Shown here in pieces: positions 1 to 8,492 of a stretch of 39,759 nucleotides of DNA (position 1 is its first letter; the number at the start of each line of letters is the position of its first letter). The DNA lies in NCBI GenBank assembly GCA_021847015.1, contig JAJZVW010000028.1, positions 1-39,759 of the forward strand. The letters are read 5' to 3'. Both the position numbers and the translations under genes were made by a program. The notes beneath the pieces are model-generated. The model made no database searches. It was not told the DNA's origin and worked only from the letters and a program-made list of their open reading frames with translations. The stretch comes from Pseudomonadota bacterium. Lineage in GTDB: Bacteria; Pseudomonadota; Alphaproteobacteria; Rhodospirillales; Magnetospirillaceae.

Positions 1-127
1 TCGCCCCGCCCGTCTCCGCAAGGACCTTCGTGATCGCCGCCGTCAGCGAGGTCTTCCCGTGGTCAACGTGACCAATGGTGCCGACGTTGCAATGCGGCTT
101 GGTGCGCTCGAATTTCGCCTTAGCCAT
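1..127 (-). CDS. tuf: Elongation factor Tu (5' end, cut by window edge)
   Basis: This is the N-terminal 42 codons of EF-Tu, the GTPase that delivers aminoacyl-tRNA to the ribosome. The reading begins [19 protein letters not shown] and continues into the G1 motif GHVDHGKTS, the P-loop that binds GTP. The start is the ATG at 125-127. No strong Shine-Dalgarno sequence is visible ahead of it. It lies downstream of tRNA-Tyr and tRNA-Gly on the same strand, an arrangement related to the classic tRNA-tufB operon. A terminator-like hairpin separates it from tRNA-Gly, so tuf may rely on read-through or its own promoter. The rest of the gene lies outside the window. Confidence 0.97.
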   Translation of the reverse strand, partial: MAKAKFERTKPHCNVGTIGHVDHGKTSLTAAITKVLAETGGA

Positions 128-175
128 GATTCAACCCGTCTGATCGGCGCGGCAGATTGCCGCTAGGTTACTGAC

Positions 176-205
176 AAAAAAACGCCCCGCGGCGACGGCC
201 GCGGG
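176..205 (-). terminator. Rho-independent terminator-like hairpin between tRNA-Gly and tuf
   Basis: On the minus strand an 8-bp perfect GC stem (186-193 with 198-205, loop of four) is followed after three bases by seven T residues (182-176). This has the form of an intrinsic terminator for the tRNA-Tyr/tRNA-Gly transcript, or an attenuator ahead of tuf. Confidence 0.75.
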
Positions 206-217
206 AGCGGCGCATAG

Positions 218-291
218 TGGAGCGGGTGAGGGGAATCGAACCCCCATCTTCAGCTTGGAAGGCTGTTGCTCTACCATTGAGCTACACCCGC
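218..291 (-). tRNA. tRNA-Gly (anticodon TCC)
   Basis: A 74-nt cloverleaf on the minus strand. The acceptor GCGGGTG pairs with CACCCGC, the D-arm reads AGCTCAATGGTAGAGC, the anticodon loop is CTTCCAA, and the T-arm holds GGTTCGATTCC. The 3' CCA is encoded. It follows tRNA-Tyr by 60 bases on the same strand. Confidence 0.97.
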
Positions 292-351
292 CCTTAAGCG
301 CCCGCTCCGGCGCGCGACCCTAATCCCCTGTCCACCCGGTGCCGGGAAAGA

Positions 352-437
352 TGGTGGAGGGGGTAGGATTCGAACCTACGTAGACTTCCGTCGGCAGATT
401 TACAGTCTGCTGCCATTGACCGCTCGGCCACCCCTCC
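352..437 (-). tRNA. tRNA-Tyr (anticodon GTA)
   Basis: An 86-nt class II tRNA with a long variable arm on the minus strand. The acceptor GGAGGGG pairs with CCCCTCC, the anticodon loop is CTGTAAA, the T-arm contains GGTTCGAATCC, and CCA is encoded. The long variable arm (about CCGACGGAAGTC) fits bacterial tRNA-Tyr. It is upstream of tRNA-Gly and tuf. Confidence 0.97.
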
Positions 438-545
438 ACGTCGTCGTCGGCTCGGCCGGTGCGACGGGAGAGCGGTACTATGAGGATTCGGGGCGGCTTG
501 TCAATCCGAAAAGAGATGATTAAACCCCGAAGCGGAGGTGACCCG

Positions 546-1400
546 ATGACGACACGCGATCCACGCGCAAACTCCGCCGCCCGGCAGGGTGGAAGGCATA
601 ATAGAAACGCTCGTCCCGCCGGTCGGGAAACACAAGCCGCGCGTCCGCCAAGCGGCACGTATTGGCTGGCCGGCACCCATGCGGTGATAGCCGCCCTTGA
701 AAATCCCAAGCGCCGGATTCGCCGTTTGCTGACGACGGACGGCGCCGCCCGGGAGATGGCGGAGCGAATCGCGTCGCTGCGCGCCGGACGGCCGCTGCCG
801 CCCGAGGAAATCGTGGACAAGCCGGAACTGGAACGGCTGCTGCCGGCCGGGACCGTGCATCAGGGCATCGCGGCGCTGGTCGAACCTCTGGCATCCCCGT
901 CGCTCGAGGATATCGGCCGCGAAGGCGCCCGGCGCGAACGGGCGGTGGTGGTGGTGCTCGATCAGGTCACCGACCCCCACAACGTCGGCGCCTGCCTGCG
1001 ATCGGCCGCGGCATTCGGCGCGATGGCCGTTATCGTCCCCGACCGGCACGCACCCGAGGAAACGGCCTCGCTGGCCAAAGCGGCGTCGGGAGCGCTGGAG
1101 CGGCTGCCTCTGGTGCGGGTGACCAACGTGGTGCGCGCCTTGGAAGACCTCAAGGCCGCGGGGTTCTGGGTCGCCGGACTGGCCGCCGACGGCTCCGCGA
1201 CATTGGCCGAAGCCGGGCTTTCGGGCCGCGTGGTCCTCGTTCTCGGCGCCGAAGGCGAGGGGTTGCGGAGGCTTACGCGCGAGCATTGCGACCATCTCGT
1301 GCGTCTGCCGATGACGGGAGCGGTGGAAAGCCTGAACGTCTCCAACGCCGCCGCCGTGGCACTCTACGAACTGGTACGGGCGGAAGCGCTCCCGCGTTAA
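546..1400 (+). CDS. rlmB: 23S rRNA (guanosine-2'-O)-methyltransferase, TrmH/SpoU family (RlmB)
   Basis: A SPOUT-class 2'-O-methyltransferase of 284 residues, expected to methylate G2251 of 23S rRNA with S-adenosylmethionine. Residues 38-115 match the substrate-binding domain (YWLAGTHAVIAAL near the start). Residues 135-280 carry the three SpoU motifs: LDQVTDPHNVGACLRS (139-153), LVLGAEGEGL (231-240) and ESLNVSNAAAVALYEL (261-276), which form the knot that binds the cofactor. The first 37 residues are basic and probably disordered. The ATG at 546 is chosen because a strong GGAGGTGA (534-541) precedes it; the open frame continues upstream to 459 without such a site. RlmB and a TrmH paralogue of other specificity cannot be told apart with full certainty. 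Confidence 0.92.
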   Translation: MTTRDPRANSAARQGGRHNRNARPAGRETQAARPPSGTYWLAGTHAVIAALENPKRRIRRLLTTDGAAREMAERIASLRAGRPLPPEEIVDKPELERLLPAGTVHQGIAALVEPLASPSLEDIGREGARRERAVVVVLDQVTDPHNVGACLRSAAAFGAMAVIVPDRHAPEETASLAKAASGALERLPLVRVTNVVRALEDLKAAGFWVAGLAADGSATLAEAGLSGRVVLVLGAEGEGLRRLTREHCDHLVRLPMTGAVESLNVSNAAAVALYELVRAEALPR

Positions 1401-1460
1401 CGGGATATCGGCGGCCTCCCTTGCGCGATGGCCGTCACAGCGCTACGTTCGCGGGACCAT

Positions 1461-1536
1461 GCCGGTTTAGCTCAGTTGGTAGAGCAACTGCCTTGTAAGC
1501 AGTAGGTCGCGGGTTCAAATCCTGCAACCGGCACCA
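1461..1536 (+). tRNA. tRNA-Thr (anticodon TGT)
   Basis: A 76-nt cloverleaf. The acceptor GCCGGTT pairs with AACCGGC, the D-arm is AGCTCAGTTGGTAGAGC, the anticodon loop is CTTGTAA, the T-loop is GGGTTCAAATCC, and CCA is encoded. It lies 60 bases after rlmB on the same strand. Confidence 0.97.
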
Positions 1537-1561
1537 TTTTCTTCCGACAGCATCCGCCCCG

Positions 1562-1915
1562 TCATCGTCCCGGCGAAGGATGGGATTGACCCGCCGGAGC
1601 GCCGTGAGGATGCGGATGAACCGCCCCCGGATGGCCCGTCGCCGCGGCAGGACGCCGCTCCCCGTCCTCGCCGCCCTCCTTCTTGCGGACGAGGAATCCG
1701 CGCACGGCCCAGGCGACGCCGTACCCCAAGGCGAGCGCGAGGCCGACGCCGGCCGCGGCGAAGATGACGGCGCGGCGCGGCGCCTCGGGATCGACGCCGA
1801 AACGTCCGAGCGCCCACAGCATGGGCGTGACGAAAACAACCCCGACGGCCGCAGTCGCTCCCAGACGAACCCACCCCCCGGATCGTATTAGCGTGAAGTG
1901 ATACATTCCGGTCAT
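1562..1915 (-). CDS. Small two-helix membrane protein of unknown function
   Basis: A 117-residue protein that I do not recognise. The start ATG (1913-1915) has a strong GAGGAGG six bases upstream, which supports a real gene. Residues 16-37 and 47-70 are hydrophobic and predict two membrane helices, with a short charged linker (around FGVDPEAPRR) between them. The second helix is followed by a positive stretch (VRKKEGG) and a tail rich in proline, glycine and histidine (several His in the last 20 residues). That tail could bind metal but may simply be disordered. It is convergent with tRNA-Thr and divergent from the gene that follows. The function is open. Confidence 0.6.
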   Translation of the reverse strand: MTGMYHFTLIRSGGWVRLGATAAVGVVFVTPMLWALGRFGVDPEAPRRAVIFAAAGVGLALALGYGVAWAVRGFLVRKKEGGEDGERRPAAATGHPGAVHPHPHGAPAGQSHPSPGR

Positions 1916-2081
1916 GCGCGCCTCCTCTTCCCTCGACCACTGTCCGCCTCCGGGTGTTGGGGCACAACAGCCAATTCGCCTTGGCCACAAGCGCCCGACT
2001 GTAAGAAATTCGTGGCAATGAATGGTCACCGGCGGTATTTCTCGAAAGGGGGAGAAGACGAACCCCACTGTGCAAAGGGCG

Positions 2082-3782
2082 ATGAGTGGGATGGCGTCAC
2101 CCCGCAACAGTTTCGAAGTTCAGATAAGGCACGGCGGACGCTGGGTCACTGAAACGATCCGGGACGAGGAAGACGAAGCGCGCGCGCTGGCCGTTCAGCT
2201 ATTTTCAGACAAGAAGTGCGAAGGCGCCCGCGTCATCAAGAATTGGTTGCGGCCGGATGGCCGCATGGTCGAAACGCAGATCTTCAGCGAAACCCGGGTC
2301 GTCAAGGAGGAGCCGGCGCTGAGGATCGGCAAAATCGACAGCGCTCCGCCACGATGCGGGAAAATCCAGGACTATTACGGCTTTGACAGCCGGGGGCTGA
2401 TGAACCGGATTTTCCGGACCTACCTTGACAAACAGGTCATCACCCCCATCGAACTGGTCCACAATTCGCGCGAGTTGCGCCGTCTCCAAGACAAGGGCAC
2501 CTTGGTGACGGCCGCCATCGACCGGGTGGCTGCGCTGCAAACGCGGGACCAGCCCCAGGACGAAAAAAGCCGCCGCGACGAAATCGCCAAGGCGGTCGAC
2601 GAAATGGTCGCACGCGCAAGAAAGGCCGAGGGACGGCATCTGCCGAAAATCGGCGACGATTTCGGACGCGCGGTGAGCGCCGCCGATCCCGCCGGGGACG
2701 CCGAGGAGCGGGAGTTTCTCGCGGGGACGCTGTTGAGCCGCGACCTCCTCGGCATCCGCAGTTGGATCGGCAAACTGGACCGGCTTTGCGCGCTCGCCTC
2801 CGCCGAAGCGGACCCCAGGGCGATGGCCTGGCTGGACGGCGCCATCGCCGACGTTCTGGGAACCAAGGTGGTGGAGGACCTTCTGGGCTGGCGTCCTAGC
2901 CTGGGCAGCGCCATCCGTGGAATGCTCGACCTTGCCGACGGCATCGCGGGTGAGGAGGCGGGAGCGGACTCGCTCGAAGTCCTCAACCGGCTGTTCGGCG
3001 AACGGCGGCTTCCCCTGAGCCGGCACACCCTGATCGGCCGCGCCCATCGCCAATTGCGGTCGGCACAACCGCTCTACCGCAATAATCCGGCAAAGAACCT
3101 CGATGAATTGCACCGTACGGCCGAGCGGTTGGTGACCCCGACGGGACTCTATAGCGGCGCGGAAACGGCGGAAGCTTTGACCGTACGCTGCGGCCGGATG
3201 GTGGAACAAGGCGGCTCCGCCGGCCGGTGGGCCGCCATCACCCAGTGCTTTCGCACGCTGCCCGACCGCGCCAGCGGCGTCATCTATCTTTGCGACCTCG
3301 CGCGCAGCCATTACGCGGACACCCATCGCGGGACCATGACCGGGCTGTTCGACTTGGTCCTGGCCGCCGGGAATCTCGGCGAATTGTGTCAGCGCACCCT
3401 GTCCCCGAGGGACCGCATGGCGCGAGCCACCGCCGCCCACCATGCCATGGAGAACTCACCCTACCCGCAGGCCTTGAAGGATCGGGTCACCCGCCACATC
3501 GACGGCATTCTCGACCTTTACCTGCTGGAAGAGCAGATCGTCGAGCGGCTGGACCATCCCGACAGCCTGCTGCGCGATCGCGCCATCCGCCTCGTGCAAT
3601 TCTGCGCCGCCGGCGTGCTGCCCGAAGGGAAAGCCCTGACGCGAGCGCGCGAGCGCGTCCTGTCGGTGCTCCGCCAGCAGAGTTTCGACGCGCACTTCGT
3701 CGAAGGCATCCCCGATCCCGAACGAGCCCAGCGGACACTGCGGGATTTTCACCGCCTCCTGGTGAAGGCTGGTTTTCGCTGA
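2082..3782 (+). CDS. Hypothetical protein, 566 residues, soluble and mainly helical
   Basis: A long, well-formed open frame whose family I do not recognise. The first ~70 residues look like a small alpha/beta unit (FEVQIRHGGRWV, then VIKNWLRPDGRMVETQIF). The rest is rich in leucine, alanine, arginine and glutamate and reads as a helical, repeat-like, cytoplasmic protein. There is no signal peptide, membrane span or obvious catalytic motif. The start is uncertain: an ATG at 2082 is in frame after AAAGGG, another lies at 2091, and the frame is open from 2022. The protein is convergent with the K+ channel gene, with only 27 bases between the stops. Codon use matches its neighbours, so recent transfer is not indicated. 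Confidence 0.75.
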   Translation: MSGMASPRNSFEVQIRHGGRWVTETIRDEEDEARALAVQLFSDKKCEGARVIKNWLRPDGRMVETQIFSETRVVKEEPALRIGKIDSAPPRCGKIQDYYGFDSRGLMNRIFRTYLDKQVITPIELVHNSRELRRLQDKGTLVTAAIDRVAALQTRDQPQDEKSRRDEIAKAVDEMVARARKAEGRHLPKIGDDFGRAVSAADPAGDAEEREFLAGTLLSRDLLGIRSWIGKLDRLCALASAEADPRAMAWLDGAIADVLGTKVVEDLLGWRPSLGSAIRGMLDLADGIAGEEAGADSLEVLNRLFGERRLPLSRHTLIGRAHRQLRSAQPLYRNNPAKNLDELHRTAERLVTPTGLYSGAETAEALTVRCGRMVEQGGSAGRWAAITQCFRTLPDRASGVIYLCDLARSHYADTHRGTMTGLFDLVLAAGNLGELCQRTLSPRDRMARATAAHHAMENSPYPQALKDRVTRHIDGILDLYLLEEQIVERLDHPDSLLRDRAIRLVQFCAAGVLPEGKALTRARERVLSVLRQQSFDAHFVEGIPDPERAQRTLRDFHRLLVKAGFR

Positions 3783-3809
3783 CGATCCCTTTCGGCCATG
3801 ACGGCCCTT

Positions 3810-4820
3810 TCAGCCGTGATGGCGGGAAGGCTCCGCGTGCGGCAGCGCCGTGCCGCAATTGGGACAGCGGCGCATGGTCTTCGCCGCTTCCTCGAGCACC
3901 ATGATCGCCTCCTCTTCCGACAACCCCAGACGGAAGCGCGCGGCATCCAGCGACCGGCGCTCGCTGCGGGTAAGGCGACCGTCATCCAGCGCTTTTTCCA
4001 CCTCGTCCCGGTATTCCTCGCGGCGGATGCGCATCTGCTCGGAGAAGCCGGACGCCAGCACGCCGGCGGGCAGCGCGATCATGCCCACGCCGACCACCGC
4101 GGTCATCCCGCCCAGCATCCGCCCCAACGGCGTGATGGGCACCATGTCGCCGTAGCCCAGGGTCGTCAGCGTGACGACCGCCCACCACATCGATGTCGGG
4201 ATATCGCTGAAAATGTGCGGCTGGGCCTGATGTTCGAACAGGTACATCAGGCTCGACGACACCACCAGGACCACCAGCATGACGAACAGTGTGGCGCCTA
4301 TGGCCCTGGCCTCCTGGCGCGCAACCGCGACCATGACGTTCAGCGCTGTGGAGTAGCGCGACAATTTGAAGATTCGCAGCACCCGCAGCATGCGGGTGGC
4401 CCGCAGATCGACTTCCACGAGGAAGCCAAGATAGAAGGGCAGGATGGCGACGAGATCGATCAGCGCCATCGGCGACACGATCCAGCGCAACCGCCCCCAC
4501 ACCGGGTGCCGGTAGCGCGCCTCCGGCAGTTCGACCGCGGTCCACAGCCGCAACAGATACTCGACGCTGAACACGCCTACGGACAAGTCGTCGAAAGCGT
4601 GGAAAATCGGTCCATGGGCAAGAGACAGGTGCTCGACCGATTCGATCGTGACCGCGATGACATTGAGGACGATCAGCGCGATCAGGAACCAGTCGACGAC
4701 CCTGGCCCAAGGGGTGTCACCCGGGCGGTTGCCGCCGCTCAGCAGCTTGTAGACGGCTCTCCGCACCGTGATGCGGTGCTGCGGATAACGATGGGAGGCG
4801 GAGTGGTCGTCGGGAGTCAC
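3810..4820 (-). CDS. Voltage-gated-type potassium channel, 6 TM, with C-terminal zinc-ribbon-like tail
   Basis: A 336-residue Kv-like channel subunit for K+ passage across the inner membrane. Hydrophobic segments fall at about 41-59 (S1), 77-95 (S2), 116-134 (S3), 172-194 (S5) and 232-256 (S6). S4 (139-156, RATRMLRVLRIFKLSRY) has arginines or lysines at every third to fourth position, the usual voltage-sensor pattern. The selectivity filter TLGYGD is at 220-225, after the pore helix. The cytoplasmic tail is helical and charged (about 262-315) and ends in CPNCG (319-323), half of a zinc-ribbon or knuckle. No TrkA-N/RCK domain is present. The gene stands alone, convergent with the 566-residue orphan. 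Confidence 0.9.
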   Translation of the reverse strand: MTPDDHSASHRYPQHRITVRRAVYKLLSGGNRPGDTPWARVVDWFLIALIVLNVIAVTIESVEHLSLAHGPIFHAFDDLSVGVFSVEYLLRLWTAVELPEARYRHPVWGRLRWIVSPMALIDLVAILPFYLGFLVEVDLRATRMLRVLRIFKLSRYSTALNVMVAVARQEARAIGATLFVMLVVLVVSSSLMYLFEHQAQPHIFSDIPTSMWWAVVTLTTLGYGDMVPITPLGRMLGGMTAVVGVGMIALPAGVLASGFSEQMRIRREEYRDEVEKALDDGRLTRSERRSLDAARFRLGLSEEEAIMVLEEAAKTMRRCPNCGTALPHAEPSRHHG

Positions 4821-4999
4821 GGACGGGCGCCATGTTGGGATTGTTCCATGACCATAATGGAGCCCGATAGCCCAATGGAAGGGGAAGCCCGCGCCGAAAG
4901 ATCATTCCCGCAACCATGGGCGCGGAAAACGGTTGCCCTCGCTCCCGTATATTAGGATATCATGGGTGTTGATCATTCCGCAGTGAAAGGCCGTCGCCC

Positions 5000-5998
5000 G
5001 TGACCCAGGAACACCCGTTCGCACAATATGTCCGCATTCTCGGCAAGGGACCGAACCTGTCGCGCTCCCTCACCTTCGAGGAAGCGCACGCCGCTACGGC
5101 CATGATCATGGCCGGCGAGGTCGAACCGGTTCAGCTCGGCGCGTTCCTGTGTCTCATGCGCGTCAAAACCGAAACCCCCGCGGAAGTCGCGGGCCTCGCC
5201 AAGGCCATGCGCGAATCTCTCGCCAAGCCGTCAAATGCACGGGCCGACATCGATTGGGCGGCCTATGCCGGGAAATCCCGCCAGCTTCCCTATTACGTTC
5301 TCGCCGCCCTGGCCTTGGCCCAGCACGGGATCAAGGTGTTCATGCACGGGGCCGAACATCATACCGAGGGACGGGTCTACACGTCGGAGGCGCTGGCCGC
5401 TCTCGGCGTCTCCGCCTGCGGCGGCATGGATGAGGTGGCGCGCCGCCTGGAAAGCCGGAATTTCGCGTACATCACGCTGGAGGCCATGTCGCCGCGGCTC
5501 CACGCGATCATGGCCCTCAAGCCCCTGCTGGGATTGCGCACGCCCCTGCACACCATCGGCCGCCTGCTCAATCCGCTGGACGCTGCCTTCGCCATCAACG
5601 CGGCGACCCACCCCCCGTATCTGGCCGTCCACCAGGAAGCGGCGCAAATCCTCGGCCAGCCTTTCCTCGCCACCTTCAAGGGCGAGGGCGGCGAGGTCGA
5701 ACGGCGGCCGGAAAAGTCCTGTGACGTTCTCTTCCTCGCCCACAACGCGCCCGGGCGCGAGGAGTGGCCCGCCCTGCTGACGCGCCCGCGCGCCAAGGAC
5801 GAAACCATGGATCTGGCCCGCCTGAAGGCGCTGTGGACCGGCGAAGCCGAGGACGAGGCGGCAGCCGCCACCATCGCCGGGACCATGGCGATCGCGCTGC
5901 GGTATTCCGGCCGCGCCGCCAGCATCGACGAGGCCGAAGGGCGGGCGCTCGCCATGTGGCGGGATCGCATCCGCAGCACCGTGCCGGGAGCGGCGTAA
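5000..5998 (+). CDS. TrpD2-like (YbiB-type) glycosyltransferase-fold protein with lost catalytic motifs
   Basis: A 332-residue relative of anthranilate phosphoribosyltransferase. The N-terminal helical domain (about 5-70, LTFEEAHAATAMIMAG and QLGAFLCLMRVK) and the following alpha/beta domain match the family. However, the phosphoribosyl pyrophosphate loop GTGGD is replaced by a stretch around AAYAGKSRQ (88-96), and the KHGNR motif by MHGAEHH (114-120). These changes are typical of the TrpD2/YbiB branch, known for nucleic acid binding rather than tryptophan synthesis. The start is GTG at 5000 with GAAAGG upstream. The stop is seven bases before the DsrN/CobB-like gene, so the two are probably co-transcribed. 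Confidence 0.82.
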   Translation: MTQEHPFAQYVRILGKGPNLSRSLTFEEAHAATAMIMAGEVEPVQLGAFLCLMRVKTETPAEVAGLAKAMRESLAKPSNARADIDWAAYAGKSRQLPYYVLAALALAQHGIKVFMHGAEHHTEGRVYTSEALAALGVSACGGMDEVARRLESRNFAYITLEAMSPRLHAIMALKPLLGLRTPLHTIGRLLNPLDAAFAINAATHPPYLAVHQEAAQILGQPFLATFKGEGGEVERRPEKSCDVLFLAHNAPGREEWPALLTRPRAKDETMDLARLKALWTGEAEDEAAAATIAGTMAIALRYSGRAASIDEAEGRALAMWRDRIRSTVPGAA

Positions 5999-6005
5999 GA
6001 CAGGC

Positions 6006-7421
6006 ATGACCACCCGTACCGCACCGAGGCTGCTGATATCGGCGGCCCACAAATCGTCGGGCAAGACCACGGTGACGGTCGGCTTGGCCGCGGCTTTGGC
6101 CGCGCGGGGATTGGCCGTCCAGACGTTCAAGAAGGGCCCGGATTACATCGATCCGATGTGGCTGTCCGCGGCTACCGGCCGCCCCTGCCGGAACCTCGAC
6201 GTCAACACCATGCCGCCCGAGCTGATCGGCCGGACGTTCGAGCGGTTCAGCCGAGGGGCCGACGTCAGCCTGATCGAGGGCAACAAGGGCTTGTTCGACG
6301 GTGTCGACCTGCAGGGCGAAGGCTCGTCCGCCAAGATCGCCGCCTGGCTGGATGCGCCGGTGGTGCTGGTGATCGACACCAGCGGCATGAGTCGGGGCAT
6401 CGCACCGCTCTTGTTGGGCTACCTGGCCTTCGATCCCGACATTCGCATCGCCGGGGTCATCCTCAACAAGGTCGGCGGGGCCCGCCATGAGCGGAAGCTG
6501 CGCGAGGCCATAGGCCATTACACCGACCTGCCCGTTCTCGGCGCGGTGCAGCGCGCGCCCGAGATGGAAATCATGGAACGCCATCTCGGCTTGGTGCCGG
6601 CCAACGAGGCGGCGGGGGCGGCCGAGGCGATCGCCCAACTCGCCCGCGTGGTGGCGTCCCAGGTCGACCTTGACGCCATCCTTGCCATCGCGCGGGAAGC
6701 GGGCCCGGTCGCGACGGTCGCGGACGCGCCCGCGGCACCCGCGCCCGCGCCGGCCATCCGCCTGGGCATCCCCAGGGACGCGGCGTTCGGCTTCTACTAT
6801 CCGGACGATTTCGACGCCTTGCGCGCGGCCGGGGCCGATCTGGTGTTTCTCGACTCCTTGCGGGACGAGCGGCTGCCCGACGACCTTGACGCCGTGTTCA
6901 TCGGCGGCGGATTCCCCGAAACCCAGGCGGACGCCCTGGCCGCCAACGCCGGATTCCGTTCCGATCTCCTGGCCCGTGCGCGTGCCGGAATGCCGGTCTA
7001 CGCGGAATGCGGCGGCCTGATGTATCTGTCCCGCGCCATCGTCTGGAAGGGCGAGCGCCGCGAGATGGTCGGACTGATCCCGGCTGACGCCGTCATGTAC
7101 CCGCGCCCCCAGGGACGCGGGTATGTGCAACTGAGCGAAACCGCCTCGTTCCCCTGGCCCAGGCTGGATGCGGGGCCGGCGGTGGTCAACGCCCACGAAT
7201 TCCATTATTCGCGGTTGGAGAACCTGGCCGGCGACTTCGCCTACGCCTACGACGTCGTTCGAGGCACCGGCATCGGCGCGCACCGCGACGGCTTGATCAT
7301 CGGCAACACTCTTGCCACCTACGCGCACATGCGAAGCGTCGGCGCCAGCCCCTGGGCACCGCGGTTTGTCGCCTTCACCCGCGCCATTCGCAGCGGAAAA
7401 ATCGGCTCCGCCGCCCGATAG
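6006..7421 (+). CDS. dsrN: Cobyrinic acid a,c-diamide synthase family amidase (DsrN/CobB-like)
   Basis: A 471-residue glutamine-dependent, ATP-using amidase. Residues 9-24 (LLISAAHKSSGKTTVT) form the P-loop of the CbiA domain, followed by KKGPDYIDP (42-50), a family signature. A linker rich in Ala and Pro (239-250) leads to the type 1 glutamine amidotransferase domain. There the nucleophile C335 lies in AECGGLMYL, with a candidate partner H441 near the end. Family members amidate cobyrinic acid in B12 synthesis, or, as DsrN, siroheme for sulfite reductase DsrAB. A full dsr operon and cobA-cbiX are nearby while no other B12 genes are in the window, so DsrN is favoured by inference. A CobB role is not excluded. 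Confidence 0.85.
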   Translation: MTTRTAPRLLISAAHKSSGKTTVTVGLAAALAARGLAVQTFKKGPDYIDPMWLSAATGRPCRNLDVNTMPPELIGRTFERFSRGADVSLIEGNKGLFDGVDLQGEGSSAKIAAWLDAPVVLVIDTSGMSRGIAPLLLGYLAFDPDIRIAGVILNKVGGARHERKLREAIGHYTDLPVLGAVQRAPEMEIMERHLGLVPANEAAGAAEAIAQLARVVASQVDLDAILAIAREAGPVATVADAPAAPAPAPAIRLGIPRDAAFGFYYPDDFDALRAAGADLVFLDSLRDERLPDDLDAVFIGGGFPETQADALAANAGFRSDLLARARAGMPVYAECGGLMYLSRAIVWKGERREMVGLIPADAVMYPRPQGRGYVQLSETASFPWPRLDAGPAVVNAHEFHYSRLENLAGDFAYAYDVVRGTGIGAHRDGLIIGNTLATYAHMRSVGASPWAPRFVAFTRAIRSGKIGSAAR

Positions 7422-7511
7422 ACCGATTAAAAGATGCACCTGCGGGAATCTTGCATTAGTCTAAACTTCGACCGTGCGCCGCGCGGCCCCAATCGCCGAG
7501 ACACGACACCC

Positions 7512-8492
7512 ATGATCCTCATCGACAGACTGACGCACGTTTATCCCGGCACGCGCAAACTGCCGCCGCGCACCGCGATCGCCGATCTCACCATGGAGGT
7601 GCGCGAGGGGGAATTCACCATCCTCTCGGGACCGAACGGTTCGGGGAAATCCACCCTTTTCCGCATTCTTTGCGGGCTTGCGCTGCCATCGGGCGGGAGG
7701 ATCACCGTCGCCGGCCACGACCTGTTCGCCGAACCCGCCAAGGTGCGGCGGATTCTGGGCGTGGTTTTCCAAAGCCCCGCCGTCGACAAGCATTTGACCG
7801 TTGCGGAGAATCTGCGCATCCATGCCGACCTCTACGGTCTGTCCGGGCGCGATTTCGCGGCCCGCCGCGACGAGGCGCTGGCCTGGACCGACCTCGGCGG
7901 CCGCCTTGAGCAAAAGGTCGACACCCTCTCGGGCGGCCTCGCCCGGCAGGTGGAACTGGCCAAGGTGATGATGACCCGCCCCCGGGTGCTTCTGCTCGAC
8001 GAGCCCACGACCGGCTTGGACCCGGCATCGCGGCGCAACTTCCTTGCCGCCCTGCACCGGCTGCAAAAGGACAAGCGGATGACGGTGCTGATGACCAGCC
8101 ATGTGTTCGCCGAGGCCGACGATGTCGACCGCGTCGCCGTCATGCGCGAAGGCCACCTTCTCGCTTACGACACGCCGCAGGCGCTGAAGGCCATGATCGG
8201 CACCGAGATGGTGGTGGTCCAGCCCGCGGACCCCGAGGCCTTCGCCGCCAAGCTTCGCGACGAGCAGGGTTTCGCCGTGCGCCGCCACGGCGACGAGATC
8301 CGCCTGGAAGAGACCGAGAACGGCGAGGGATTGCCGATGCTCGAACGCATCCTTGAACGGTATCGTCCGGAGATCCGGTCCATTTCGATCCGGCAACCCG
8401 GATTGGAGGACGTCTTCGTCCATATCACCGGCCGGGCCGCCCGCGACGGCGCTCCGTCGGAAACGCCCTTGCAAAGGACCGGCAGCCGATGA
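7512..8492 (+). CDS. ABC transporter ATP-binding protein
   Basis: A 326-residue ATPase subunit of an ABC-2 type exporter. Walker A GPNGSGKST is at 40-48, the Q-loop glutamine at 87 (VVFQSP), the signature LSGGL at 139-143 and Walker B LLLDEP at 160-165. A C-terminal regulatory domain of about 90 residues follows, as in DrrA/NodI-like exporters. The ATG at 7512 is chosen because the nucleotide-binding domain begins there; the frame is open from 7434 but the added residues fit nothing. The next gene overlaps by four bases (ATGA), so the two subunits are translated together. The substrate is unknown. Confidence 0.92.
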   Translation: MILIDRLTHVYPGTRKLPPRTAIADLTMEVREGEFTILSGPNGSGKSTLFRILCGLALPSGGRITVAGHDLFAEPAKVRRILGVVFQSPAVDKHLTVAENLRIHADLYGLSGRDFAARRDEALAWTDLGGRLEQKVDTLSGGLARQVELAKVMMTRPRVLLLDEPTTGLDPASRRNFLAALHRLQKDKRMTVLMTSHVFAEADDVDRVAVMREGHLLAYDTPQALKAMIGTEMVVVQPADPEAFAAKLRDEQGFAVRRHGDEIRLEETENGEGLPMLERILERYRPEIRSISIRQPGLEDVFVHITGRAARDGAPSETPLQRTGSR

